Assembly: GCA_005883615.1 (NCBI GenBank)
Contig: VBEC01000016.1
Span: forward strand, 93,940-157,939
DNA: 64,000 nt
Origin: Chloroflexota bacterium
Lineage (GTDB): Bacteria; Chloroflexota; Limnocylindria; Limnocylindrales; CSP1-4
Reading direction: 5' to 3'
Under the pieces are notes generated by a model, which made no database searches, was not told where the DNA came from, and saw only the letters and a program-made list of their open reading frames with translations. Of this stretch, positions 1 through 9,234 are shown one piece after another. The position numbers were made by a program, and so were the translations under genes. The first letter of the stretch is position 1. Each line of letters starts with the position of its first letter.

Positions 1-3000
1 GCTCTGCCGCCCGGCGACGAGGCCACGATGTCAGGCGATCCGCGAACCGCCCGAGCGTGGGCGGAAGGACTGCGGACGGCCGGTGAGCTGGCGGCTGAAT
101 GCTCGGTCGAGCTCGGCTTCGAGCAGTACCGCTTCCCCGGTTTCGCGGTTCCCGACGGCGACACGCCATTGTCATACCTGGAGGGTCTGTGCCACGACGG
201 CGCTCGCCGCCGCTACCACCCGATGACCTCGGCAGTTGTCCGGCAGCTGGCCCACGAGCTGTCCGTCATCGAGAAGACCGGCCTGGCCGAGTTCTTCCTC
301 ATTTGCTGGGACCTGATGCGCTTCGCGAAGCAACGTGGCATCCCGGCTCAGGGCCGGGGCAGCGCGGCCGACTCGATCGTGGCGTATGTACTCGGCATCA
401 CACGTGTCGATCCCATCCGCCACAACCTGCTCTTCGAACGGTTCATCAACGAGGGCCGGACGGCCTATCCGGATGTTGACATCGACTTCTCGGCGGCGCG
501 ACGTGAGGAGGTCATCCAGTACGTCTACGACAAATATGGCGAGGAGCACACCGGGATGGTCTGCAACCTCGTCACGTACCGGGCGCGGTCGGCGGTTCGC
601 GAGGTCGGCTATGCGCTGGGCTTTCCGCGGCCGCTGGTGGACCGGGTGGCCAAGGCGCTCGAGACGTACGACTCGGTGATGGTCCGGCGCGACCTCGAGG
701 CAGAAGGCGGGTTCGGGCAGTTCTTCGCACATCCCGGCGAACTCGGACCCCAGGGGCCGGAAGCCGTGGCCGGAGCGGCCGCCGAGGCTGGGGGGCGCGG
801 CCTGGTCGATGAGATGGGCCGGCTCAATCATGGCCGTGGGGGACGGGAGAGGTCCCCAACCGACGGAAGCCAGAACGAAGCCCAGGCCGATTCCCGACGG
901 TCAGTCAAGGGGGGACTGATATCTGGGGACTCTCCCGGATCCGGTGCCGAACATATCCCGGTCCGAACGGCGAGCGGCACAAACGGAGTCAGCGGACGCG
1001 ATCATCTTCCGATTACCAGTCTTCCCCGGACTGGCCGTCAGGATCCGGGCTCACCGGGTCCAGTCGACCGCCTCGCCCCGGTGACCACGATCCGGGCGGG
1101 CCGATGGGACGACGAGGGCGGCCCGGGTGACTCGCCGGCCAGTGTCCACTGGCTTCGAAGCGGGCACGGCACCGGCTACCGGCCGGACGGCAACCGGACG
1201 GACTTGCCCGGCCTGGTTGGCGGCCGCCGGATCGACCCCGAATCGGGCGTTCTCATGCCGCCCGAGCGCCGCCACGACCCCGAGCATCCGGAGACGGACA
1301 GCCTCGGCAGGCCGTTCCACCGGGGGCCGGTTCGGGACCTTGTCGCTGCCGCCGAACCCTCCGAGGGCCGAGGCGACGCTCCTCCGAGTCATCGGCCCGA
1401 GGATTCGACGGTCGGTCTCTCTGACTGGGACCGCTGGCTGGAGATGTGCGCGCGGCTCGACGGCTTCCCGCGTCATCTGTCGATCCATTCGGGCGGCATG
1501 CTCGTGACCGCGGCGCCCCTGATCGACATCGCCCCACTCGAGCGGGCGACCATGCCCAAGCGCGTCGTGGTCCAGTTCGACAAGCGCGACGTCGAGACGC
1601 TCAAGCTGATCAAGCTCGACCTGCTGGGCCTGGGAATGCTGGCCGCGATGGACGAGGCGCTCCAGCTGATCGAGCACGACTGCGCGGTCTGCCTGGACCT
1701 CGACCGTCTGCCCGAGGAGATTCCCGAGGTCTTCGAAATGCTCCAGGCAGCCGACACCGTGGGCGTCTTCCAGGTCGAGAGCCGTGCCCAGATGCAGACA
1801 CTCCCGAAGAGCCGCCCGGCCAGCCTGGACGACCTGGTCGTGGAGGTCGCGATCATCCGGCCCGGGCCGATCCAGGGCAACGCCGTCCACCCGTACCTGC
1901 GCCGGAAGCAGGGGCTCGAGCCGGTGATCTATCTGCATCCGTCCCTCGAGCCGGTCCTGCGCGACACGCTCGGGGTGATCCTCTACCAGGAGCAGGTCAT
2001 GCGCATTGCCATCGAGGTGGGTGGCTTCTCACCAGCCGAGTCCGACGGCTTCCGTCGGGCGATGGGCACGTGGCGGTCGACGCGCGAGATGGAGAAGCTG
2101 CACCGGCAGTTCGTCGAGGGCTGCCTCCGCCAGCCGGGCATGACCGAGGAGATGGCCGAGGAGCTGTTCCGGCAGGTCGCCGCCTTCGCTAGTTTTGGAT
2201 TTGCCAAGAGCCACGCGGCGGCGTTCGCCCGCACCGCCTACGAGTCCGCCTTCCTGAAGCTGTTCTATCCCGCCCAGCTCCTGGCCGGCCTCATCAATGC
2301 CCAGCCGATGGGCTTCTACCCGGTCGAGGTGCTCGCCAACGACACCAAGCGCCACGGGGTCGCCGTGCTGCCGGTCGACATCAACGCATCGAGCTACAAG
2401 ACGACCACCGAATGGGTGGGCCGGCCGGGTTGGGCACTCGGGCAGGGCGACCATGGGCCGGGAGAGCCCATGCCGGAGAACGCCTCCATCGGGGCCCGAC
2501 CCATGCCGGTGCGTTCTGCCGCCTGCGTGATCCCATCGTCCAAAGCGCGAGAGCGATGGGCGGCCGAGAGCGCGGTCGGCTATGGCGTGCGGCTCGGGCT
2601 CGGGCTCGTCAAGGGGATCGGCGAGGAGCAGGCCGAGCGGCTGGACGCGGAGCTGGCACGAGGCCCGTACGAAACGTTGAGCGAAGTGGTGGAGCGGACG
2701 GGCCTGTCGGAGGAGGTAGTCGAGCGGTTGATCCGGGCAGGAGCGCTCGACTCGCTTGGCCGCCCGCGGCGCGAGCTGCTCTGGCAGCTTCGCGAGGTGG
2801 CCGGTGCGACGAAAGGCCGCGTCGATGGTCGAGCGACTGGCGGAGCCCGGGCGGGCCGGCGGGCGGCGGGTCGCCCCGCGGATCTCCGCCTGCCGGCGAC
2901 ACCGGTCCCCCAGCTGCCGGCGATCACCGAAACCGAGCGGTTGGGCGATGCCTATGCGGTGGTCGGGATGGACGCTCGGCGTCAGGTGGTCGGGCTCTTC

Positions 3001-3381
3001 CGGGAGGCGCTGGTCAAGCTCGGCGCCCAGCCGAGCTCGGCGCTCGCGGTACGGCCACCGGGCCGGATCCGGCTGGGCGGGCTGGTGGTGACGCGCCAGC
3101 ATCCGATGACCGCGCGCGGAACGGTCTTCCTGGCGCTCGAGGACGAAACCGGAATGGTCAACGTCACGCTCTGGCCGGATCGCTGGATGCGCTTCAGGGG
3201 AGTGGTTCGGCGCCACGCCCTGTTGCTGGTCGATGGGCAGCTGCAGCGCGAGGGCAACGTGGTCAACGTCGTCGCGGACGACGTGCGGTCACTCGTCGAA
3301 GAGGCTCGCCGCGTCGGAGGCCCAGAGGGTGCGCCCGGCGTTCGCCACATGGGTCATGCCGGCATGCGCCGGCTCGGTTGA
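1..3381 (+). CDS. dnaE2: Error-prone DNA polymerase III alpha subunit (DnaE2/ImuC type), 5' end outside window
   Basis: Damage-tolerant C-family polymerase for translesion synthesis. The reading frame is open from base 1, so the ATG at 28 is probably internal and the N-terminal PHP domain is missing. Counting from 28: the palm carries PDVDIDF (about 149-155) with two catalytic Asp, and the third Asp lies in KLDLLGLG (about 532-540). The finger/thumb segment IIRPGPIQG follows near 610. The C-terminal OB domain has the DnaE2 hallmark FLALEDETGMVNVTLWPD (about 1033-1050). Two segments do not look like DnaE: about residues 240-470 (bases 745-1435), rich in Gly, Pro, Arg and Asp, and about 796-850 (bases 2412-2577). 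Both keep the frame and look disordered. No imuA or imuB lies downstream; anything upstream is unseen. The convergent neighbour ends 15 bp away. Confidence 0.93.
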   Translation, partial: ALPPGDEATMSGDPRTARAWAEGLRTAGELAAECSVELGFEQYRFPGFAVPDGDTPLSYLEGLCHDGARRRYHPMTSAVVRQLAHELSVIEKTGLAEFFLICWDLMRFAKQRGIPAQGRGSAADSIVAYVLGITRVDPIRHNLLFERFINEGRTAYPDVDIDFSAARREEVIQYVYDKYGEEHTGMVCNLVTYRARSAVREVGYALGFPRPLVDRVAKALETYDSVMVRRDLEAEGGFGQFFAHPGELGPQGPEAVAGAAAEAGGRGLVDEMGRLNHGRGGRERSPTDGSQNEAQADSRRSVKGGLISGDSPGSGAEHIPVRTASGTNGVSGRDHLPITSLPRTGRQDPGSPGPVDRLAPVTTIRAGRWDDEGGPGDSPASVHWLRSGHGTGYRPDGNRTDLPGLVGGRRIDPESGVLMPPERRHDPEHPETDSLGRPFHRGPVRDLVAAAEPSEGRGDAPPSHRPEDSTVGLSDWDRWLEMCARLDGFPRHLSIHSGGMLVTAAPLIDIAPLERATMPKRVVVQFDKRDVETLKLIKLDLLGLGMLAAMDEALQLIEHDCAVCLDLDRLPEEIPEVFEMLQAADTVGVFQVESRAQMQTLPKSRPASLDDLVVEVAIIRPGPIQGNAVHPYLRRKQGLEPVIYLHPSLEPVLRDTLGVILYQEQVMRIAIEVGGFSPAESDGFRRAMGTWRSTREMEKLHRQFVEGCLRQPGMTEEMAEELFRQVAAFASFGFAKSHAAAFARTAYESAFLKLFYPAQLLAGLINAQPMGFYPVEVLANDTKRHGVAVLPVDINASSYKTTTEWVGRPGWALGQGDHGPGEPMPENASIGARPMPVRSAACVIPSSKARERWAAESAVGYGVRLGLGLVKGIGEEQAERLDAELARGPYETLSEVVERTGLSEEVVERLIRAGALDSLGRPRRELLWQLREVAGATKGRVDGRATGGARAGRRAAGRPADLRLPATPVPQLPAITETERLGDAYAVVGMDARRQVVGLFREALVKLGAQPSSALAVRPPGRIRLGGLVVTRQHPMTARGTVFLALEDETGMVNVTLWPDRWMRFRGVVRRHALLLVDGQLQREGNVVNVVADDVRSLVEEARRVGGPEGAPGVRHMGHAGMRRLG

Positions 3382-3396
3382 GGCCGGCCGCTTCAG

Positions 3397-4110
3397 TCAG
3401 CGGCGGCGCGCCGTCGCCGGACGCTGCGACGGCCGCTCAGCCGAGCGTTGAGAACCACCGTGGCGGGCGCGTTCCTGCGCTCGCCGAGCGGCGCTCTGGT
3501 TCGAGACCCGCAGGAAACGGCGGTAGAACGCGGCGAACGACGCCACGAACGCCGAGAAGATGGGGAACACCACCAGGTAGTTGATCGCGAAATCGCGACG
3601 TTGGGCCGCCGTGATGGCCACGCCGGTTACCGGCACGACCAGGACGTACAGCGATGAGATGACCGCCGAGATGAGGCCGACGATCAAGCCCGCCAGCCAC
3701 GACGCGCGTGGGGCCCAGATGCCGGCAAGGAAGGGGCCGGCCATCGGAGCCTGAAGCACGAACAGCGGAATGACGATTGAGAGCGGGCTCGCGAGGACCC
3801 CGGGAACGAAGACGGCAGCTCCGGCGGCGATCGTGAGCAGGCTCGGCGCCCAGACTGCCTTGTTGCGAATGAGCTCCGGCAGGTACCCGAGATCTGCACG
3901 CAGGTCGGGGCGACGAATGGAGCCACTGAAAGCTCCCAGCAGGCCAGGCCGAGCAGCCGGGGCGGTTCGCTCCGTCGAGGAGCGAGCCGGCGAACCATCA
4001 GCAACCCCCGCGTTGTCCAGGCTCGAGTCGTCCGTCGCATCCTCCGCTGCCTGGCTGGCGCGGTAGCGACGCCGGGCCTCGGCACGGTCGGTTCTCTTGG
4101 CGCGGGCCAC
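3397..4110 (-). CDS. Predicted four-helix membrane protein, function unknown
   Basis: A 237-residue protein I cannot assign to a named family. Residues 1-75 are hydrophilic and probably cytoplasmic. Four hydrophobic stretches follow, at roughly 92-112, 114-132, 138-166 and 175-195. The C-terminal tail is Arg-rich, so both ends probably face the cytoplasm. The start is GTG, with a GGAGGAG ribosome site just upstream on the minus strand. A TACCAT -10-like box lies at 4145-4140 (minus strand), about 30 bases before the start. The gene is convergent with dnaE2 and divergent from the large surface protein at 4287. Its neighbours give no clue to its role. Confidence 0.75.
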   Translation of the reverse strand: MARAKRTDRAEARRRYRASQAAEDATDDSSLDNAGVADGSPARSSTERTAPAARPGLLGAFSGSIRRPDLRADLGYLPELIRNKAVWAPSLLTIAAGAAVFVPGVLASPLSIVIPLFVLQAPMAGPFLAGIWAPRASWLAGLIVGLISAVISSLYVLVVPVTGVAITAAQRRDFAINYLVVFPIFSAFVASFAAFYRRFLRVSNQSAARRAQERARHGGSQRSAERPSQRPATARRR

Positions 4111-4286
4111 GGCTCCTCCAGTTGGGGATCGGTCCGCGCATGGTAGTGGAGCAGCAGGTGTTCCGCTGGTAATCGAGCGCTAACCGGCGGGTGCGTTTTG
4201 GCGAATGGCGTTGCCAAGCCGGGGAGAGTGCTGCCTGTTACAACCTGCCCACCGCCGCCGCCCGTGCCCGCCGGGAGGTCACCTGA

Positions 4287-7200
4287 ATGGATCGCGCCCG
4301 GCGGTCGGCCGCGCTGGCCACACTCCTCGTCTTCGGCATCTCGGCGATCGCACTCGCATCCTCGGGTGCCCCCGCATCTCAGGCTGCGTCTTCGGTGGCC
4401 TGGCCGATCTCCACCGGCCTCCTTCTTGCCGAGGTCGTCACGGGCGGCGCATCTGCGTCAGACGAATACGTCGAGATCACCAACGGGGGGTCCGTCGACG
4501 CGGATCTCGGCGGGATCGAGCTCGTTTACATCACGTCGAGTGGCGCCGCCGTGACGCGAAAGGCAACGTGGTCGAGTCCGCGTCCACTCGGACCCGGTCA
4601 GCATCTGTTGGTCGCCAACGTATTGGGCGTCTACGCTCCAACCGCGGACGCCTCGTACAGCGGCGGTCTCGCCGCGACCGGCGGGGCGCTCGCCCTGCGC
4701 GTCGTCGGCGGAGCCCCGATCGATGCACTCGGCTGGGGGGATGCCACCAACGGATTCGTGGAAGGCACTGCCGCTCCGGCGCCGGCCGCCCGTTCGAGTA
4801 TCGAGCGGAAACCGGGCGGCATCGGTGGCAACGTCATCGACACGAACGACAACGCCCCCGACTGGCTGGTCAATGCTGCCCCGAGCGCGCAGAACCTGGC
4901 GGCTCCGCCCGTGCCCGCGCCGACCGCCACGTCATCGCCGAGCCTCCCCCCGTCGGCCAGCCCGTCGCCGAACGCGTCGCCCGATGTCAGCCCCTCGCCG
5001 TCCATCGCGCCAAGCCCGGATTCGTCCCCAACGCAGAGCGCGAGCCCATCGGCGGAGCCGAGTCCCTCTCCAGAGTCGTCACCCTCTCCGGAGCCGTCGA
5101 CCGCAGCTTCTGCTTCGCCTTCTCCGGAACCCTCAACAACGCCCGCGCCCTCGCCTGACCCGAGCCCCTCGCCGTCGCCCGCGCCATCGACGACACCCAG
5201 TCCGAGTCCCAGCCCTGTCACCATCGCCGATGCTCGTTCGCTGCCCGATGGCACGGGTGTGACAGTCGAGGGCGTCCTCACCACACGACTCGGCGCCCTC
5301 GAAACCGAGCACGCGGGTTTCATCCAGGACGGGACCGCAGGGATCGGGCTCTACCTGGATGCTCCGATGACGAGCGGGTTGCCTGCGGGAACGCAGGTCG
5401 TGGTCGAAGGGGTGCTCGACGAGCGGTACGGCCAACGAACGCTGAGGATCACGGCGGGTGCCGTTCGCGAGGTCGGCCTGGGCATCCTGCCCGAGGCACT
5501 CTCCGTCGCGACGGGGTCGGCCGGTGAGGCCCTCGAGGGTTCGCGCGTCGCGGTAGCCGGCGTCCTCACGGAGGCACCCTCGGCCCTCTCTGACGGAATC
5601 GGGCTGACCGTCGACGACGGAACCGGTCCCGTTCGGATCGTAGTCTCTCCTGAAGCCATGGATGGCCAGGTTGCGGTGCGCGGAAGCCAGGTTTGGGCGA
5701 TCGGTCCGCTCGGTCAGCGTGATTCGTCGGGCACCGGGCTCGCCGGATATCGGATCCATGCGACCCTTCGCGGAGAGCTGACCCTCGCGGCGCCGCCGAG
5801 CCCGTCGCCGGAGCCTTCCGCGAGCGCGGGTGCTTCGCCGTCGCCGATGCCTTCACCGACGCCCTACCCGAGCATCCCTCCGGGGCCCTCGCCGAGCGCG
5901 ACGCCGGCTCCCTCGCCAACGCCGAGCCCAAGTCCCTCGCCCACGCCGTCGCCGGATGGCTTGACGTCCATCGGCGAGGCGCGCCTGCGGCCCGTCGGCA
6001 GCCACGTCCGCGTTCGAGGTGTCGTCACAGCCGAACCCGGTCGGATCGGCACACCGGCGTTGTTCGTGATCCAGGACGTCACGGCGGGGCTGGCTGTCCG
6101 TCGACTCGACGGCATGAATGTCCCGTCGCGAGGGAGCCTGATCGAAGTCGCCGGGGTGCTCGCGGCGCCAAATGGGCAACTCGAACTGCGCTTTTCCGAC
6201 GCCGCGGCGCTCGTCAACATTGGCTCCTCGGTGCTTCCCAGCCCATTGGCGATAGACGGAGCGCAGCTCGCCGAGGCGACCGAGTCGCGTCTCGTGGCAA
6301 TCAAGGGCCTCCTGGTTGAGGGTCCGACCAAAGCGACCAGCGGCGATCTCGGGATGTACCTCATCGATGCCGCTGGTGGGCGTTTCCGGGCGATGGCCGA
6401 TTCTTCGAGCGGCCTGGCCGCCTCCGACTTCCCCCGAGGAAGGGCTTACAGCCTGACCGGCATCGTCGGGCAGCACGCGAGCCGCAAGGGCGCACTCGAC
6501 GGCTACCGCGTGTGGCTTCGAGACAGAGGAGACGTTTCGACAGCGGCCGTCGGCGCAGGATCCTCGCCGACTGGCAGCCAGGCCGCCGGAGCGATCGCGA
6601 TCGCCCGGGCGTTGCTGACCTCGGACGACCAGGTAGTCATCGAGGGCGTGGTAACCGTCGGCCCAGCTCTGCTCGACGGAACGGGCCGGCTGATCGTGAT
6701 CCAGGACTCATCCGCGGCGGTCGAGGTCCGGCTGCCTGCTGCTGCGGCTCCTCCTGCGCTCCTCGACCGCTTGCGCGTCACCGGAACCATGGGCCGCGCC
6801 TATGGCGCTCCGCGCTTCACCGCCGAGTCTGTCGTGAGGCTCTCCAGGGGAGTCACCGCCTCGCCACTCGATATCCATGCTGCCCCGGGCTCATCGCATG
6901 AATGGCGGCTCGTCCGGATCACCGGAACGGTGCTGGACGTGCATCGTCTCGGTGGCCGCTGGCAGGCCGAGGTCCGCGTCGGCGGGGACCGAGTGCCCGT
7001 GATCGGCTTGGCTCGGTCGGGTATTCCTTCTACGGCAATCCAGGAGGGCCGACGGGTCACGATCGTCGGGATCGTCCGTCGCCCGTACCCGTCCGCAACC
7101 GATCGGCGCTTTGCGATCGAGCCAAGATCCATGGCCGACGTCGCGCTCGGGCCGACCTCGGCTACCGCAGGCGCCGGGAGTCAGGGCGCGACCGGCAGCG

Positions 7201-7904
7201 GCCTGGCGGACGGGGCCGATGGGAGTGGCGCCGGGACAGGAGGATCTGTGATCGCCGAGGCAGGCGGTCCCCTCGACGTCGACATCGGCCAGCTGGGCGA
7301 GCACCTCGGCGAAACCGTCAGGATTGGCGGCCTGGTCGTCGAGATCGTGGCCGGCGAGATCACACTCGACGATGGCACCGCCCGCGGGCGGGCCGTGCTG
7401 CGCGGGCAGGCAGCCGCATACCTGTCGCTCCTTGCCACCGGCGACCCCGTCAACCTCGTCGGCAGTGTGGAAGGTGAAGCGGAGCGGCCAGTGCTGGTGG
7501 TTACGGATCCGACTGGCGTAATCCGTGTCGGGGCGCTCGGAGAGCTGCTACCGCTCGCCGGGGGACTGGCCAGCCTCGCGCCGGCCAACGATCCGCCAGA
7601 CCCGCAGTCGGCCACCCACGCGACAGCTGGTGCCATCCCCGACGGGCTGCTCGCTCCGACGGGTGCGGGACTTGCCTCGCTGCTGGCCGTCACGTTGTTG
7701 TCCGTCGTCGTCACGGTTCTTCGCCGCCGGAGGGTGCAGCGAGCCGTGGCGACCCGGATCGCGGCCCGGCTGGCGGCAATCTCGGGGTCGCGGCCAGCCT
7801 CATCGCCATCCATCCGACCGCCACGGATGGCCTCCCAAACGACCCAAGGATTGCCACAGGCCCCTGGCAACCCGGCCGCACCGGTCGAGCCACGCTCGAT
7901 TTGA
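4287..7904 (+). CDS. Large surface-anchored protein: lamin-tail domain plus about seven OB-like modules
   Basis: A 1205-residue export substrate. A signal peptide occupies about residues 1-34. A lamin-tail-like domain follows at about 45-200 (DEYVEITNGG, then the strand motif GPGQHLLVANV). Pro/Ser-rich linkers lie at about 207-311 and 503-558. Seven repeated beta-rich modules begin near 312, 415, 559, 663, 770, 871 and 1001. Each follows the pattern 'V.V.GVV....GxxxIQDxTAGIxV', typical of bacterial extracellular OB folds found with secreted nucleases. A single transmembrane helix (about 1122-1142) followed by RRRR anchors the C-terminus, leaving the bulk outside. The ATG has a strong GGGAGGTC site 7 bases upstream. 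No nuclease or phosphatase catalytic domain is visible. Lamin-tail plus OB architectures suggest binding of extracellular DNA or glycan; that is inference. Confidence 0.8.
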   Translation: MDRARRSAALATLLVFGISAIALASSGAPASQAASSVAWPISTGLLLAEVVTGGASASDEYVEITNGGSVDADLGGIELVYITSSGAAVTRKATWSSPRPLGPGQHLLVANVLGVYAPTADASYSGGLAATGGALALRVVGGAPIDALGWGDATNGFVEGTAAPAPAARSSIERKPGGIGGNVIDTNDNAPDWLVNAAPSAQNLAAPPVPAPTATSSPSLPPSASPSPNASPDVSPSPSIAPSPDSSPTQSASPSAEPSPSPESSPSPEPSTAASASPSPEPSTTPAPSPDPSPSPSPAPSTTPSPSPSPVTIADARSLPDGTGVTVEGVLTTRLGALETEHAGFIQDGTAGIGLYLDAPMTSGLPAGTQVVVEGVLDERYGQRTLRITAGAVREVGLGILPEALSVATGSAGEALEGSRVAVAGVLTEAPSALSDGIGLTVDDGTGPVRIVVSPEAMDGQVAVRGSQVWAIGPLGQRDSSGTGLAGYRIHATLRGELTLAAPPSPSPEPSASAGASPSPMPSPTPYPSIPPGPSPSATPAPSPTPSPSPSPTPSPDGLTSIGEARLRPVGSHVRVRGVVTAEPGRIGTPALFVIQDVTAGLAVRRLDGMNVPSRGSLIEVAGVLAAPNGQLELRFSDAAALVNIGSSVLPSPLAIDGAQLAEATESRLVAIKGLLVEGPTKATSGDLGMYLIDAAGGRFRAMADSSSGLAASDFPRGRAYSLTGIVGQHASRKGALDGYRVWLRDRGDVSTAAVGAGSSPTGSQAAGAIAIARALLTSDDQVVIEGVVTVGPALLDGTGRLIVIQDSSAAVEVRLPAAAAPPALLDRLRVTGTMGRAYGAPRFTAESVVRLSRGVTASPLDIHAAPGSSHEWRLVRITGTVLDVHRLGGRWQAEVRVGGDRVPVIGLARSGIPSTAIQEGRRVTIVGIVRRPYPSATDRRFAIEPRSMADVALGPTSATAGAGSQGATGSGLADGADGSGAGTGGSVIAEAGGPLDVDIGQLGEHLGETVRIGGLVVEIVAGEITLDDGTARGRAVLRGQAAAYLSLLATGDPVNLVGSVEGEAERPVLVVTDPTGVIRVGALGELLPLAGGLASLAPANDPPDPQSATHATAGAIPDGLLAPTGAGLASLLAVTLLSVVVTVLRRRRVQRAVATRIAARLAAISGSRPASSPSIRPPRMASQTTQGLPQAPGNPAAPVEPRSI

Positions 7905-7916
7905 ACGTGGCCACGC

Positions 7917-7946
7917 TTGACTCACGTTCGAACGCAGGGCTATCCT
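7917..7946 (+). promoter_or_regulatory. Sigma-A type promoter for the nucleoside phosphorylase gene
   Basis: TTGACT (7917-7922) and TATCCT (7941-7946) are separated by 18 bases, close to the vegetative consensus. Transcription would start near 7953, giving a 5' leader of about 45 bases before the TTG start at 7997. The promoter lies directly after the stop of the surface-protein gene. Confidence 0.6.
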
Positions 7947-7996
7947 CGGCCGAGTTTCGCGCCAGCGGAACGCCACCGTGAACGAGGAAAGAGGTT

Positions 7997-8836
7997 TTGC
8001 CGAACGCGGATCACCGCGTCGCCCTCCCGGTTGGGGAACGGCAGTACCACATCGGACTTGGCCCCGGAGAATTGGCCGAGTTCATCCTCCTCCCCGGTGA
8101 CCCAGATCGAACGGCCCGCATAGCCGCACGCCTCGACACGATCGAGATCCAGCGGCGACATCGGGAGTTCGCGTCGGCCACCGGCTCCTATCGGGGCCAG
8201 CGGGTTTCGATCGTGTCGACCGGGATCGGCACTGACAACGTCGAGATCGTAGTGGCGGAAGTGCTGGCGATCACGGAACGGCCAACCTTCATCCGGGTCG
8301 GCTCCTGTGGCGCTCTCCAACCGGAGATGCGTCTCGGGGACCTGGTCGTCTCGACCGGATCGGTCCGGCTCGAGTCGACAACGAGCTTCTTCGTCCACGA
8401 TGGCTACCCAGCGGTCGCCGACCACCAGGCGATTCTGGCGCTGATCGAGGCCGCGGAGCGGCTCGGGCATCGGGCACACGTCGGGCTGACGGCCACGGCG
8501 CCGGGGTTCTTTGGGGCGCAAGGGCGTCCCATTCCCCAGCTTCCCATCCGTTACCCTGACCTCGCGGAAGAGATGGCGCGCCAGCGCGTCCTCAACTTCG
8601 AGATGGAGGCGTCAGCACTCATGGTCCTGGCCGGGCTGGCCGGATGCCGGGCGGGCGTCGTCTGTGCGGTCTACGCGCAGCGCACGACCGGAGAGTTCGT
8701 GACCGGCGAAGCCAAGGATCGCGCCGAGGCGGCGTGCGTGGAGACGGGCCTGGAAGGGCTTCGGATCCTCGCTGATATGGACCGCCAGGTGCGGGAATCG
8801 GCGGCGGATCGCTGGCGACCGTCGCTCTGGAATTGA
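7997..8836 (+). CDS. udp: Nucleoside phosphorylase, uridine phosphorylase-like
   Basis: A PNP/UDP-family phosphorylase of 279 residues, the usual length for uridine phosphorylases. It would cleave a pyrimidine (possibly purine) nucleoside with phosphate to a free base and ribose-1-phosphate in the cytosol. Visible motifs: LLPGDPDR (phosphate site) near 35-42, GIGTDN near 75-80, VGSCGAL near 102-108, and the ribose-binding FEMEAS near 199-204. The last favours the uridine phosphorylase branch over MTA phosphorylase. The start is TTG, supported by the purine-rich site GAGGAAAGAGG at 7984-7994. It has its own promoter, and its only close downstream neighbour is the 46-residue gene at 8900. Substrate specificity cannot be fixed by eye. 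Confidence 0.85.
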   Translation: MPNADHRVALPVGERQYHIGLGPGELAEFILLPGDPDRTARIAARLDTIEIQRRHREFASATGSYRGQRVSIVSTGIGTDNVEIVVAEVLAITERPTFIRVGSCGALQPEMRLGDLVVSTGSVRLESTTSFFVHDGYPAVADHQAILALIEAAERLGHRAHVGLTATAPGFFGAQGRPIPQLPIRYPDLAEEMARQRVLNFEMEASALMVLAGLAGCRAGVVCAVYAQRTTGEFVTGEAKDRAEAACVETGLEGLRILADMDRQVRESAADRWRPSLWN

Positions 8837-8899
8837 TCGCGATCGCGGACACGGGGGAAAGGCTCTCGTGACGCCACGCTGAGAGGAGGAACCGCCCAG

Positions 8900-9040
8900 A
8901 TGGCCGAAGCCTATTGCGTCAAGGACAAGATGAAGGTCGAAGTCCAGAACCCGCAGCGGATCACCATGAAGAACGGCAAGACCGCAATCCAGGGAACATG
9001 TCCCAAGTGCGGAACCAAGGTCTTCAGGATCGGCGGCTGA
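8900..9040 (+). CDS. 46-residue zinc-ribbon-like protein, DUF5679 type
   Basis: A tiny ORF beginning MAEAYCVKDK and ending in the family signature TCPKCGTKVFRIGG; the middle holds the conserved TMKNGK block. From memory these are the marks of the DUF5679 family, stand-alone or fused to topoisomerase I tails in high-GC bacteria. A perfect AGGAGG lies at 8884-8889, 10 bases before the ATG. Cys34 and Cys37 form one CxxC. The N-terminal half shows C6xxD9 where I expect CxxC, so metal binding may use Asp or be weakened. A strong terminator follows within 25 bases. Function is unknown; a nucleic-acid or protein-contact role is only a guess. Confidence 0.8.
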   Translation: MAEAYCVKDKMKVEVQNPQRITMKNGKTAIQGTCPKCGTKVFRIGG

Positions 9041-9063
9041 AGCTTCGCCTCACGGCAACTCGA

Positions 9064-9094
9064 GGCCTCCGCCGGAGACGGCGGGGGCCTTTTT
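9064..9094 (+). terminator. Rho-independent terminator
   Basis: An 11-bp stem (9064-9074 with 9079-9089, one G-T wobble) closes a GAGA tetraloop and is followed at once by TTTTT (9090-9094). It ends the udp / zinc-ribbon transcript and insulates the glycolytic block. Confidence 0.88.
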
Positions 9095-9234
9095 CGAGGT
9101 CGGGCGAAGCGGTTTTTCGAGGCTCGCCGAAGCCGCTTTGCTAGAATGCGCCGGCGTGGTGGGCCTGTTCGTGCCTGCCCTGGACGGACTGACCCAGGGA
9201 TCTCCCAGCAGCCGTCCGCACTTCGAGGTTCGCT

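Noticed and set aside
745..1435. Possible intein in DnaE2
   Set aside because: No intein splicing blocks, no homing-endonuclease motif and no terminal His-Asn followed by Cys/Ser/Thr.
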